Assembly (NCBI GenBank): GCA_947625935.1
Contig: CANQQE010000001.1
Span: forward strand, 62,001-126,000
Origin: an uncultured Muribaculaceae bacterium
Lineage (GTDB): Bacteria > Bacteroidota > Bacteroidia > Bacteroidales > Muribaculaceae
Reading direction: 5' to 3'
Length of the DNA stretch: 64,000 nt
The notes under the pieces were generated by a model. The model did no database searches and was not told the origin of the DNA. It worked only from the letters and a program-made list of their open reading frames with translations. The translations under genes and the position numbers were made by a program. This document shows positions 9,280 through 19,559 of the stretch, piece by piece. How positions within the stretch are numbered: the stretch's first letter is position 1; each line of letters begins with the position of its first letter.

Positions 9280-10239
9280 ATGGGCTTATTCAGTTTTTTC
9301 TCCAAAGAGAAAAAGGAAACACTCGACAAAGGTCTCGAACGCACCAAACAAGGCGTTTTCTCCAAGATTGCGAGAGCCGTCGCCGGTAAATCAAAAATCG
9401 ACGATGAGATTCTCGATAACCTTGAGGAGGTGTTCATCACTTCTGATGTCGGGGTTGACACCACCTTGAAAATAATCGAACGGATAGAACAGCGTGTCGC
9501 CCGTGACAAATATGTCGGGGCGAGCGAGCTTAACCGTTTGTTATGTGAGGAAATTACTGATTTGCTCGCCGAGAACGACAACGAGTCATCACTCGAGGAT
9601 TTCACCGTCCCCGCCGGCCATAAACCTCACGTCATAATGGTTGTCGGAGTGAACGGCGTGGGCAAGACCACCACAATCGGTAAACTTGCCGCGCAGTTTA
9701 AGAAAGCCGGAAATAAGGTTATGCTTGGTGCAGCCGACACATTCCGTGCTGCCGCCGTCGAGCAGCTTGACATCTGGGGCGAGCGCGCGGGTGTCCCGGT
9801 GGTGAAACAGAAACTCGGTGCCGACCCCGCAGCCGTGGCCTACGACACCTTGGCCTCTGCCAAAGCTAACGATGTCGATGTGGTAATTATTGATACCGCC
9901 GGTCGACTCCACAACAAAAAAGGGTTGATGGATGAATTGACCAAGATTCGTAACGTCATGCAGAAGGTCGTTCCTGACGCTCCCCATGAAGTCCTGTTGG
10001 TGCTTGATGGCTCAACCGGGCAGAATGCGTTTGAGCAAGCCCGGCAGTTCGTTGCCGCCACATCGGTCAATGAGCTTGCGATTACTAAGCTTGACGGCAC
10101 TGCTAAGGGTGGTGTCGTTATAGGGATAAGCGACCAGTTTAAGATACCTGTCAAATACATTGGCCTCGGCGAAGGCATTGACGATTTGCAGGTGTTCCAT
10201 AAAAAGGAGTTTGTGCAATCGCTTTTTGGCGAAAAATAA
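9280..10239 (+). CDS. ftsY: Signal recognition particle receptor FtsY
   Basis: The SRP receptor GTPase that docks ribosome-nascent chain complexes at the membrane. The 319-residue protein is a short form with only a brief N-terminal amphipathic segment (MGLFSFFSKEKKETL), followed by the helical N domain and the G domain. The G-domain motifs are complete: GVNGVGKTTTIGKLA, the SRP-specific DTFRAAAVEQL, DTAGRL, TKLDGTAKGG and the C-terminal GLGEGIDDLQVF. Its stop codon is 4 bases before rimO, so they are cotranscribed. Confidence 0.98.
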   Translation: MGLFSFFSKEKKETLDKGLERTKQGVFSKIARAVAGKSKIDDEILDNLEEVFITSDVGVDTTLKIIERIEQRVARDKYVGASELNRLLCEEITDLLAENDNESSLEDFTVPAGHKPHVIMVVGVNGVGKTTTIGKLAAQFKKAGNKVMLGAADTFRAAAVEQLDIWGERAGVPVVKQKLGADPAAVAYDTLASAKANDVDVVIIDTAGRLHNKKGLMDELTKIRNVMQKVVPDAPHEVLLVLDGSTGQNAFEQARQFVAATSVNELAITKLDGTAKGGVVIGISDQFKIPVKYIGLGEGIDDLQVFHKKEFVQSLFGEK

Positions 10240-10243
10240 GGAT

Positions 10244-11545
10244 ATGGCCCAACCCACGATCAGCGTCATATCGCTTGGATGCTCCAAAAATCTTGTCGAT
10301 TCCGAGCGTCTGTTGAAAATGTTTGCCGATGCTGGCCTGCAGGCGGTATCGGGTGTCTCCGAAAATCCCGACATGGTTGTAATCAACACCTGTGGGTTCA
10401 TCGGCGATGCAAAGGAAGAATCTATTGAGGAAATCCTCAATTACATATCCCTTAAAGAAGCAGGTAAGATTAAATCGCTTTATGTGATGGGATGCCTGTC
10501 GGAGCGTTACCGCGCCGAGCTTCCATCCGAGATGCCCGAAGTCGATGGTTGGTATGGGAAATTTGACTGGAAACAACTTGTCTCCGACATTTCCAAGCGC
10601 AATCCTGCGACCGCCCCATACGACCGTGTGGTGACCACGGGTCCCCACCATGCCTATTTGAAAATAGCTGAGGGGTGCAATCGTTTCTGTTCCTTCTGCG
10701 CCATCCCCATTATCACCGGTCGATACAAATCCCGCCCTATTGATGAAATACTTGAAGAAGTGAAAACTTTGGTAGGGCGCGGTGTGAAAGAGTTCAATGT
10801 CATCGCCCAGGACTTGTCCAACTACGGAATGGATATATACGGGGAGATGCGCTTGCCGCAGCTCGTGGAACGCATGGCGCGGATTGAAGGTGTCAGATGG
10901 ATTCGTCTTCATTACGCATATCCGGCGCAATTCCCTCTTGAGCTGCTTGATGTCATGGCGAAATACCCCAATGTGTGCAACTACCTCGACATCGCGTTGC
11001 AGCACATAAGCGACAACGTCCTGTCAAATATGCGCCGACACATTACGTCGTCAGAAACGCGGGAGTTGCTCTCCGAAATGCGTCGTAGGGTTCCCGGTCT
11101 GCACATTCGCACCACCCTGATGGTCGGATTCCCCGGTGAGGGAGAGCGTGAGTTTGAGGAACTGAAAGAGTTTGTCAAAGAGCAGCGTTTTGAGCGCATG
11201 GGAGCTTTTGCTTATTGTGAGGAAGAAGACACCTACGGTGCCAAGACGTTTGAAGATTCAGTTCCGCAGGATGAGAAAGACCGGCGTCTTTCTGAATTGA
11301 TGGAATTGCAAGAGGAGATTGCTCTTGAAAGCAATCAATCAAAAATTGGGCAGATAATGGAGGTGATTGTCGATGGCGAAGAAGATGATTATTATGTCGG
11401 TCGCACACAGTACGACTCTCCCGAAGTGGATCCCGAAGTCCTGATTAAAAAATCAAAAAAATTGAAACGCAGTGAGTTCTACAATGTCAGGATCGTGGAT
11501 GCCCTCCCGTTTGAATTGATTGCTGAATTGGATGGCACTGACTGA
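10244..11545 (+). CDS. rimO: Ribosomal protein S12 methylthiotransferase RimO
   Basis: A radical-SAM enzyme that methylthiolates an aspartate of ribosomal protein S12. I chose the ATG at 10244, 4 bases after ftsY; the frame stays open upstream inside ftsY, but that part is non-homologous. The 433-residue protein has the N-terminal cluster domain (LGCSKNLVDSE, NTCGFIGDAKEES, VMGCLSERY), the radical-SAM motif CNRFCSFC and a C-terminal TRAM region. SLGCSKNLVDSE and IAQDLSNYG favour RimO over the tRNA enzyme MiaB. Its end overlaps the start of the isochorismate synthase gene. Confidence 0.96.
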   Translation: MAQPTISVISLGCSKNLVDSERLLKMFADAGLQAVSGVSENPDMVVINTCGFIGDAKEESIEEILNYISLKEAGKIKSLYVMGCLSERYRAELPSEMPEVDGWYGKFDWKQLVSDISKRNPATAPYDRVVTTGPHHAYLKIAEGCNRFCSFCAIPIITGRYKSRPIDEILEEVKTLVGRGVKEFNVIAQDLSNYGMDIYGEMRLPQLVERMARIEGVRWIRLHYAYPAQFPLELLDVMAKYPNVCNYLDIALQHISDNVLSNMRRHITSSETRELLSEMRRRVPGLHIRTTLMVGFPGEGEREFEELKEFVKEQRFERMGAFAYCEEEDTYGAKTFEDSVPQDEKDRRLSELMELQEEIALESNQSKIGQIMEVIVDGEEDDYYVGRTQYDSPEVDPEVLIKKSKKLKRSEFYNVRIVDALPFELIAELDGTD

Positions 11546-12599
11546 ATCTCAGCAAAGAGCCGTTGCATTGTCGTTGGCCAATGAAATTCCATTCGTGGTC
11601 TATTCGCTTCCCGGAAGCGATGAAGCCGTTTTCTGGGCCGATAATGGCGATGACGGTGCTGTCCCCCCCTGCCCTGTCATCTCCCGTCGGCGTTTCGGCA
11701 TTTATCAATGGCTGTCCGACACCGGCTGTAACATCTCTGACCGCTTGTCTGAATGCGATGTTATAAACCTATATGGCGGTGATACCGCTTTCGATGTCTC
11801 AAAGAGTCTGTGCCCGTCGCCGTTAGCGGTTTCGACACCGCGGCCGCTTTATATCGAACGGGTAGCCATGTTGATTGCCCGATTAAAAAGGCGTGGGGGA
11901 AAAACTGTTTATTCAAGGGCGTTTTGTGGAGAGTACCCGACTGATTCAGGCCCTTTGACTTCTGTAAATCGCCTGTTTGAGGGTTATACTTCCACATTTA
12001 ATGCCGTTTATTTTCATCCGGCGGTAGGTGCGTGGATGCTGTCATCTCCCGAGCTGCTTCTCAAAGTTGACCCCGCCGGGCGATATGAGACCATGTCTTT
12101 GGCCGGGACGCGTCCTGTAGCCGATAACGGATTGCCGTGGGATGATAAAAACATCAATGAGCAACGTATAGTCACCGAGTATATCTGTGATATGCTTCGC
12201 GGGCTTGGGCTTCAGTGTGAGGCCGGCCCCCTCGAAACAGTTACCAGTGGAGCTGTTCAGCATTTGCGTAACATCATAAAAGGTGACGGCGTGACATCGC
12301 CCCTCGCTGTCGCGTCTGCGCTGAGTCCCACTCCGGCCTTGGGTGGCTTTCCCAAGCAAGAATCGCTTCGTGATATTGAAACGCTGGAATTGCAGCCGAG
12401 GCGTTGCTATGGCGGATTTTTGACGATTGAAGACGCCGATGGCTCTTTTAGGGCATATGTCAACCTGCGTTGTTGCCAGTTTGATATGCGCCGCTATTGC
12501 CTTTATGCCGGTGGCGGCATAACACCGCAGTCTGACCCCGAGGACGAATGGCGCGAAACTGAATCCAAACTATTGCGTCTGCTTGCTATCATCGGTTAG
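11532..12599 (+). CDS. menF: Isochorismate synthase (chorismate-binding enzyme)
   Basis: A 355-residue chorismate-binding enzyme. Motifs are SSPELLLKVD, SLAGTRPV, the catalytic segment HLRNIIKGD, LSPTPALGGFP and YGGFLTIED followed by a terminal YAGGGITPQSDPEDEW. The pattern and short length fit isochorismate synthases (MenF/EntC) that feed menaquinone synthesis rather than TrpE or PabB. The ATG at 11532 overlaps the rimO stop by 14 bases; the in-frame TTG at 11520 is a less likely start. No other men genes are in the window, so menaquinone assignment rests on family and on the usual use of menaquinone by Bacteroidales. Confidence 0.82.
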   Translation: MALTESQQRAVALSLANEIPFVVYSLPGSDEAVFWADNGDDGAVPPCPVISRRRFGIYQWLSDTGCNISDRLSECDVINLYGGDTAFDVSKSLCPSPLAVSTPRPLYIERVAMLIARLKRRGGKTVYSRAFCGEYPTDSGPLTSVNRLFEGYTSTFNAVYFHPAVGAWMLSSPELLLKVDPAGRYETMSLAGTRPVADNGLPWDDKNINEQRIVTEYICDMLRGLGLQCEAGPLETVTSGAVQHLRNIIKGDGVTSPLAVASALSPTPALGGFPKQESLRDIETLELQPRRCYGGFLTIEDADGSFRAYVNLRCCQFDMRRYCLYAGGGITPQSDPEDEWRETESKLLRLLAIIG

Positions 12600-12623
12600 A
12601 GATGTAGCCCTCTGCATATGCGA

Positions 12624-12663
12624 CAAAAACAACGGAGATGCTCATTGGGGGCATCTCCGTTGC
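12624..12663 (-). terminator. Intrinsic terminator between menF and pulA
   Basis: AACGGAGATGC (12631-12641) pairs perfectly with GCATCTCCGTT (12651-12661). On the minus strand the stem is followed by GTTTTTGTCG, so it serves the pullulanase gene; the stem may also slow transcripts leaving menF. Confidence 0.8.
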
Positions 12664-12684
12664 TGCTTATTGGGATTTGGTCTA

Positions 12685-14706
12685 TTATTTCTCTCTTGCA
12701 AGAATGAGGGCCGAAGTGGGTGCTACTTCCATTTTTCCTCCCTTGGTCTCGCCGAGACCATCAGCCTTTATCTCGCCGTCCTGTGCGATTATAATCCATT
12801 TGCCTTTGCCTACGTTGACGTCGCGTGCTTCGTCAGAACCGTTGAATATCAGTTTTATCTCGTTCCAGTTGTCACCATTGGCATTGTTCTTGATTGAGTA
12901 GGATATAAGGTTGGGTTCCTTAACCTTGTCAAACACTATGTTGCGCGCTATCTCATCGGCGGTTGTCATTCTGAACGCCGGATGTGCTTTGCGAAGTTTA
13001 ATCAGTTCCTGGTAATAGCGGAATTGATCTGCGTTCTTGCTTTTGAGGCTCCAGTCTATGGCGTTTATTGAATCGGGCGATTTATATGAATTGTGCACCC
13101 CCTTTTTGTCGCGGAAAACTTCCTCTCCGGCAAACATGAATGGCGTGCCTTGTGAGGTGAACACTATCGTCTGGGCCAGACGGGCGGCGCGCTGGCGGGC
13201 AGCCTCCGATGCCTCAGGCATTGATTTGGCGAGTTTGTCGGTCAGGGTGAGGTCATCATGACACGACACATAGTTTATGATCTGTTTGGGCGATGTCGCG
13301 TATGCGAATTTAGAGTTGTTGCCTTTTGAATAATCGACCTGGGGGTGGGCTGTTGATGCGACAATGCCGATTTTGACGGTTTCTTCGTTGCCAGGTTTGC
13401 CTGTCGCGAATCCTCGGTCGGCGGCATTGCTGTAGTGCCCTTTGATTGCGTCGCGTATGTCATCGCTGAACACGGCTATGCCATCCATCTTTGACACATT
13501 CTCTTTTAATGCCCTGCGTTCTACCGGGAGTGGTGAATCGCCTGCGGTCCACCCCTCGCCATAGACGAAGATCGAAGGGTTGATTTCTTTCAGAGCCTTG
13601 GCGACTTCATTCATGGTCTCGGTATCGTGGATTGCCATAAGGTCAAATCTGAATCCGTCGATATGATATTCTTTTGCCCAGTATTTGACCGAGTTTATTA
13701 TGAAATTGCGCATCTGTTGGTGATCCGAGGCTGTCTCGTTGCCGCAGCCCGAGGCATCGCTGTATGTGCCGTCTGGACGATAGCGGTAATAATATCCCGG
13801 AGCGGTCAACGAGAAGTTGGAGTCATCATTGTTGGCCGTGTGGTTGTAGACCACATCCATCACCACGCCTATCCCCGCGTCATGCAGAGACTTTATCATT
13901 TGTTTCATCTCGGTGATGCGGGCCGACGGGTTGGCGGGGTTGGTCGAATATGAGCCTTCAGGTGCGTTATAGTTCAGCGGGTCATATCCCCAGTTGTAGT
14001 TGTTGGATGGCAATTGGGTTTCGTCAATGCTATTGTAGTCATATGAGGGAAGAATATGCACATGGGTTACTCCAAGTTCCTTCAGATGGTCTATGCCTGT
14101 TTTGTCACCGAGTGTTGATTTGGTCCCGTTTTCTGTGAGTGCTATGAACTTCCCTTTGTTGACCACCCCGCTTGATGGGTGCATCGAGAAATCGCGATGG
14201 TGCATCTCATATATTACAGCGTCATTTATGCTTTTGATTGCCGGACCTTTGTCGCTCTCCCAGCCCGACGGATTGGTAGCGGAGAAATCGACGATTGCTG
14301 CGCGCTCACCGTTAGTTCCGACAGCCTTAGCCCATACACCCGGTGTCTCTTTCAGCCATTTGCCACCGTGTTTAATCCTGAACGTGTAAAATTTCCCATA
14401 GTTGTTTCCCGGAAAATTGGCTTTCCAGGTGCCGTTATCACCCTTCGACATTATTATCGTGTCGGTTGGTGATGAATTGCGGTCGGTTGGGTAAATCAAC
14501 ACTTGAGCGGCTGTGGCTTCCGGCGACCAAAGGGTGAATTTTGCACCTTGTTTATCCGCGATTAGTTCCAGATCGTCGCCGTTGTAAGTTGGAAATTTTG
14601 AATAATCTGTCAACATACCGTTGTCAGAGGCCGACGCGTTAAAACTGCATAGCATAGCTCCTGGCAGCATTGCACCGGCACACATTTTAATAAGGTTAAC
14701 TTTCAT
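12685..14706 (-). CDS. pulA: Type I pullulanase (GH13, secreted or periplasmic)
   Basis: Hydrolyses alpha-1,6 links in pullulan, starch or glycogen branches. The 673-residue protein has a signal peptide (cleavage near SFNASA), then a CBM48-like domain at about residues 40-150 (FTLWSPEATAAQVLIY). The GH13 barrel follows: the type I pullulanase hallmark YNWGYDP, region I VMDVVYNHT, region II DGFRFDLMAIHD (nucleophile Asp), region III FVYGEGW (acid/base Glu) and region IV NYVSCHDDLT. A C-terminal beta domain ends the protein. It is not flanked by SusC/SusD genes, so it is not part of a visible polysaccharide utilisation locus. An inverted repeat lies just upstream of the ATG. Confidence 0.95.
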   Translation of the reverse strand: MKVNLIKMCAGAMLPGAMLCSFNASASDNGMLTDYSKFPTYNGDDLELIADKQGAKFTLWSPEATAAQVLIYPTDRNSSPTDTIIMSKGDNGTWKANFPGNNYGKFYTFRIKHGGKWLKETPGVWAKAVGTNGERAAIVDFSATNPSGWESDKGPAIKSINDAVIYEMHHRDFSMHPSSGVVNKGKFIALTENGTKSTLGDKTGIDHLKELGVTHVHILPSYDYNSIDETQLPSNNYNWGYDPLNYNAPEGSYSTNPANPSARITEMKQMIKSLHDAGIGVVMDVVYNHTANNDDSNFSLTAPGYYYRYRPDGTYSDASGCGNETASDHQQMRNFIINSVKYWAKEYHIDGFRFDLMAIHDTETMNEVAKALKEINPSIFVYGEGWTAGDSPLPVERRALKENVSKMDGIAVFSDDIRDAIKGHYSNAADRGFATGKPGNEETVKIGIVASTAHPQVDYSKGNNSKFAYATSPKQIINYVSCHDDLTLTDKLAKSMPEASEAARQRAARLAQTIVFTSQGTPFMFAGEEVFRDKKGVHNSYKSPDSINAIDWSLKSKNADQFRYYQELIKLRKAHPAFRMTTADEIARNIVFDKVKEPNLISYSIKNNANGDNWNEIKLIFNGSDEARDVNVGKGKWIIIAQDGEIKADGLGETKGGKMEVAPTSALILAREK

Positions 14707-14729
14707 TTATGCTTATTTTGGTTTTTTAG

Positions 14730-14752
14730 TAGAAAATGATGTCTGTTTTCTA
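14730..14752 (-). promoter_or_regulatory. Inverted repeat upstream of pulA
   Basis: TAGAAAA and TTTTCTA (7-bp arms, 9-base centre) sit 24 bases upstream of the pullulanase ATG. No TAnnTTTG box is visible in the 174-base gap, so the repeat may be an operator or leader hairpin, or pulA may depend on transcription from the gene upstream. Confidence 0.35.
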
Positions 14753-14803
14753 TTATAGAGGGAGTTGCTTTCATGGATGTTTTGTAGCCTTAGATAGCCG
14801 GGT

Positions 14804-14831
14804 TCATGATTGCGACTGTTCGCGGTCATGA
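14804..14831. repeat. 12-bp hairpin in the gap upstream of pulA
   Basis: TCATGATTGCGA and TCGCGGTCATGA pair around a CTGT loop, with two G-T wobbles when read as plus-strand RNA; on the minus strand those two become A-C mismatches. There is no T-run on either side, so it is not a standard terminator. Its role is unknown. Confidence 0.4.
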
Positions 14832-14880
14832 GATGTCCGACCATTTTTCATGGTACAAAAGATGGGTTCTTATAGCAGCC

Positions 14881-15195
14881 CTATTTAACAACTATCTGTT
14901 TTGACCATTTGTCACATTTGACAATGTAGAGTCCGCGGGGCAATTCGACAATTATTGAGCCATTGGCTGATGATGCCGACTTAACGAGCTGTCCTGTAAT
15001 CGAATAGATATGGAATTTTACCGGCTCGTCACCGTTGACTGTCAACTCGACTTGTCCTTGTCCCACTTTAACCGAGACGGTGGACGATGTGAGTTCTTGT
15101 TGGACTCCGTTGTCCGTCACAGAGGCCAAAGCATCCGCTCCGGCTGCGCCTGCGGCCAAAGCGAATGCTAATATTATGTGTCGGAGTTTCTTCAT
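14881..15195 (-). CDS. Small secreted protein with a type IX-like C-terminal sorting domain
   Basis: A 104-residue protein that is little more than a signal peptide plus a sorting domain. The ATG at 15195 gives a signal peptide MKKLRHIILAFALAAGAAG ending near ALAS. After about 25 residues comes the typical type A fold of type IX secretion sorting domains: VSVKVGQGQVELTVNG, FHIYSITGQLVKSA, GSIIVELPRGLYIVKCD and a terminal KQIVVK. Normally this domain is at the end of a large secreted enzyme; here there is no cargo. It has its own strong promoter. It may be a remnant of a larger gene or a real small surface protein. Confidence 0.72.
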   Translation of the reverse strand: MKKLRHIILAFALAAGAAGADALASVTDNGVQQELTSSTVSVKVGQGQVELTVNGDEPVKFHIYSITGQLVKSASSANGSIIVELPRGLYIVKCDKWSKQIVVK

Positions 15196-15213
15196 CTCAA
15201 TTATCCTTTTCCA

Positions 15214-15245
15214 CAAAGTTAATCAAAATTATTTGAATCTCCAAA
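15214..15245 (-). promoter_or_regulatory. Promoter of the small sorting-domain gene
   Basis: On the minus strand TTTG (15245-15242), a 20-base spacer and TAACTTTG (15221-15214) match the consensus exactly. The start would be near 15207, giving a leader of about 12 nt to the ATG at 15195. Confidence 0.7.
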
Positions 15246-15279
15246 TCACGGAATAACTATTTTTTAGTCTATACTAAAC

Positions 15280-15573
15280 TCAGTACACATAATCGACGCA
15301 AGCTCTGTCGGCTTTGTGGCCTGCGAGAAGCGATGCGGCGGCTGTGTGTGCGGGGTGTTTTGCGTAGACCTCCACATCTTCCATTGTCGGAACTACGGCG
15401 GTCAGCACCACGTCCCAGCTTTCATCCGGATTTTCATTTATTCCCACCTCCATTGATTGGAGCGGTTCGATTACTTGCGGTAACTTTAACAGGGCGTTTT
15501 TAAACTCTGATGCGATGGTGCGGCGCTCCTCGTCAGTTCCTGTCAGTTTAAATGTTACGATATGTTTTACCAT
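15280..15573 (-). CDS. Dabb-family (stress-responsive alpha/beta barrel) protein
   Basis: A 97-residue single-domain protein of the Dabb family, which form dimeric alpha/beta barrels. It begins MVKHIVTFKLTGTDEERR, the usual first strand and helix, and ends with HPAHTAAASLLAGHKADRACVDY, the conserved His-rich second half. The biochemical role of stand-alone bacterial members is mostly unknown. It follows the ABC-F gene by 24 bases in the same direction and is probably cotranscribed with it. Confidence 0.85.
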   Translation of the reverse strand: MVKHIVTFKLTGTDEERRTIASEFKNALLKLPQVIEPLQSMEVGINENPDESWDVVLTAVVPTMEDVEVYAKHPAHTAAASLLAGHKADRACVDYVY

Positions 15574-15597
15574 TATGGATATGTTTTAAAAAGAGAT

Positions 15598-17298
<1,701 letters not shown>

Positions 17299-17312
17299 TG
17301 ACAAAAATTGCC

Positions 17313-18368
17313 ATGAATACAATAATTAGCTCTGTGGATTCTCCTATTGGGGAGATTAAAATATTCAAATTTATCAACAGTCAAGGAGCCTCAGTAACGC
17401 TTTCATCTCTTGGTGCGGGTGTGTTGTCTATCGTTGTGCCTGATAGAGACGGGCATCTCGATGATGTTGTGCTTGGTTATGACAATATCCTTGATTATAT
17501 TGGTGACGGGCCTTGTGCGGGCAAGATACCGGGGCGATATGCCAATCGCATCGCCAACGGATATTTTGAGATTGACGGTATCGGATATAACCTCGCCGTC
17601 AATTGCGGCCCTAACCATCTGCATGGCGGCCCTACGGGTTTCATGAACCGCAATTGGCAAGCCCGGCAGATTGATGATTCCACCGTGGAGTTTACTTATA
17701 AATCAATTGATGGAGAAGAAGGGTATCCCGGGAATTTGACCGCCACAGCCACCTATCGCTGGGACGATTCCAATCGGCTCACTCTTTCACTCAAAGCTGT
17801 GACCGATAAGAAAACCGTCGTCAATTTGACCAACCATTGCTATTTTAATCTTGATGGCCAGTCCGCCGGATCGGCTTTAGGCCACCGCTTGAGGTTGAAT
17901 GCTTTGCGCTGCCTGCACACCGACGGGGCATTGACCCCCACCGGGAAACTCGACGATGTGGCGGGCACACCTATGGATTTCACCACATTAAAAACGGTAG
18001 GCCGGGATATTAACGCCGATTTTCAACCGTTGCGCGATGGAAAAGGCTATGACCATTGCTGGGTGATTGATCGGGATTCGGAAATTGACGATGGGTTGAT
18101 TGAAGCTGCACATCTCGAAGCAGAGCGTAGCGGTCGCGTGTTGGATGTTTTCACTACTCAGCCCGCTGTTCAGGTCTACACGGGCAACTGGCTCACAGGC
18201 TCCCCCATAGGGAAAGGTGGCATTGAATATCATGATTATGATGCTGTAGCCATTGAGTGTCAGGGCTTCCCCGATGCACCCAACCACAGCAATTTCCCAT
18301 CTCAGTTACTCCATCCCGGCCGATTGTACAGCCACACGATCAGCTATAGCTTCTCGGCTAACCGGTGA
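17313..18368 (+). CDS. galM: Aldose 1-epimerase (galactose mutarotase)
   Basis: Interconverts the alpha and beta anomers of galactose and glucose in the Leloir pathway. The 351-residue protein has the family signatures GRYANRIANGYF, NGPNHLHGG-like CGPNHLHGGPTGF (His for catalysis), NLTNHCYFNLDG (second catalytic His) and ECQGFPDAPNHSNFPS near the C terminus (catalytic Glu). No signal peptide is visible, so it is cytosolic. It stands alone, divergent from the ABC-F gene and convergent with the GLPGLI operon; the gap to the truncated GLPGLI gene is only 7 bases. Confidence 0.95.
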   Translation: MNTIISSVDSPIGEIKIFKFINSQGASVTLSSLGAGVLSIVVPDRDGHLDDVVLGYDNILDYIGDGPCAGKIPGRYANRIANGYFEIDGIGYNLAVNCGPNHLHGGPTGFMNRNWQARQIDDSTVEFTYKSIDGEEGYPGNLTATATYRWDDSNRLTLSLKAVTDKKTVVNLTNHCYFNLDGQSAGSALGHRLRLNALRCLHTDGALTPTGKLDDVAGTPMDFTTLKTVGRDINADFQPLRDGKGYDHCWVIDRDSEIDDGLIEAAHLEAERSGRVLDVFTTQPAVQVYTGNWLTGSPIGKGGIEYHDYDAVAIECQGFPDAPNHSNFPSQLLHPGRLYSHTISYSFSANR

Positions 18369-18375
18369 CATAATA

Positions 18376-18807
18376 TTAATGCTTTATTGACATCGAATCT
18401 CCAATCTCCCAGCCAAGTTCGGCAACGGGCTCTTCATACACATACTTTTCAAGGCCGGAGTTGTCATAATATGTGTATTTGTTACCGGATTTGACAACAT
18501 AGTATGAGCCGTCAGAACGCGGTATGTCATCCAGTTTACCTCCGAGATAGGCATTGCGCGTCATTTCATTCAGCTTTGCCTTTCCGTCAGGTGTGGAGTT
18601 GAGCGAATCGACATATTCTGTTTTTGGTGAGTAAAATTTTGACTCATCGGAGTTGGCAAGCAATATATACTGGCTTGTCAGATCATCTTTGCCGTTGCGA
18701 AGATTGGGATGATGAGCCTCATAGCTGACCTCAATGTCGGCTTTCTGCTGTGCGCTTGCGGCTATAGCCACAACACACATAGTTATTATAGTGCTTATCT
18801 TTTTCAT
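18376..18807 (-). pseudogene. Truncated GLPGLI-family gene (N-terminal half only)
   Basis: A 143-residue frame with a signal peptide (MKKISTIITMCVVAIAASAQ) and the first half of a GLPGLI-family protein. It aligns with the two complete copies in this operon through ADIEVSYE, YILLANSDESKF, DSLNSTPDGKAKL, YYVVKSGNK and EEPVAELGWEIGDS. It stops exactly where the others continue with the TKTVLGYEC segment. The second half, including the GLPGL motif that names the family, is missing, and the frame ends 7 bases from galM. A deletion at the operon end is the simplest explanation, though a short functional form cannot be excluded. Its ATG overlaps the stop of the SUMF1-like gene (TAATG). Confidence 0.7.
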
Positions 18808-19553
18808 TATTCTGCTAACCTGAAACCAATAGATGAACATCTGAAATTAGGGTTGCTTACAAACCGACAGCCGGGATTGTTATATTCTGGCAGATTACAG
18901 AAACACCCTCCGCGTAATATTTTTCCTATCTCGGATTTTTTTGCTCCTTCGGGATTCTTCTGTGGCTTCTCTGAGTAATGTCCATACCAATCTTGAACCC
19001 ATTCCTGAACATTACCGCCCATATCATATATACTAAGCTCGTTTGGGTGTTTTGTCCCTACTGTATGCGATTTTTTATTGGAATTATTGAAGCTCCATGC
19101 AATGCTATCAGAATCGTCACCTCCTATATAGGTATATCCTTTGGATTTGTTACCGCCCCTTGCTGCATATTCCCATTCGGCTTCCGTCGGCAGACGGTAT
19201 TTCTTACTGGTCTGCTTGTTTAGTTTTTTTATGAACACCTGTATGTCATACCATGAGATATTTTCCACAGGTAGATTTTCTCCTTTGGAAATGCTTGGAT
19301 TCTCTCCCATAACGGCTTCCCACAAATCTTGCGTAACTTCATACTTGCCAATACGGAAGTCAGATAACGTTACTTGATGTTTGGGAGTCTCGTATGAATG
19401 TTCTGCCTCATTCTCATCAAGACCCATGATGAAAGTTCCGCCTGAAATATCAACCATTTCTATTTCAGGAATTACAACCGGTTCTTTCCCGGTGACAGTG
19501 ACCGAACCAATTAAAGTCAGGAATATAATCAATATAGGTGTTTTTGATCTCAT
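18807..19553 (-). CDS. Secreted SUMF1/FGE-domain protein
   Basis: A 248-residue protein with a signal peptide (MRSKTPILIIFLTLIGSVTV) and one formylglycine-generating-enzyme-like domain: GGTFIMGLDENE, HQVTLSDFRIGKYEVTQ, WYDIQVFIKKLN, YRLPTEAEWEYAARGG, YDMGGNVQEWVQDWYG, KILRGGCFC and IGFRLAE. The fold is clear. I cannot align its cysteines with the catalytic pair of true sulfatase-activating enzymes, and no sulfatase gene is in the window, so it is probably one of the many non-FGE members of the fold. It lies 6 bases from the upstream GLPGLI gene and is coupled to the truncated one after it. Confidence 0.85.
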   Translation of the reverse strand: MRSKTPILIIFLTLIGSVTVTGKEPVVIPEIEMVDISGGTFIMGLDENEAEHSYETPKHQVTLSDFRIGKYEVTQDLWEAVMGENPSISKGENLPVENISWYDIQVFIKKLNKQTSKKYRLPTEAEWEYAARGGNKSKGYTYIGGDDSDSIAWSFNNSNKKSHTVGTKHPNELSIYDMGGNVQEWVQDWYGHYSEKPQKNPEGAKKSEIGKILRGGCFCNLPEYNNPGCRFVSNPNFRCSSIGFRLAE

Positions 19554-19559
19554 TGCAAG

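Noticed and set aside
10151-11005. 284-codon ORF on the minus strand opposite rimO
   Set aside because: It lies entirely antisense to the well-conserved ftsY-rimO genes, has no recognisable domain and arises from codon bias.
18807-19553. True sulfatase-activating formylglycine-generating enzyme
   Set aside because: The cysteine positions do not line up with the catalytic pair and there is no sulfatase gene nearby.
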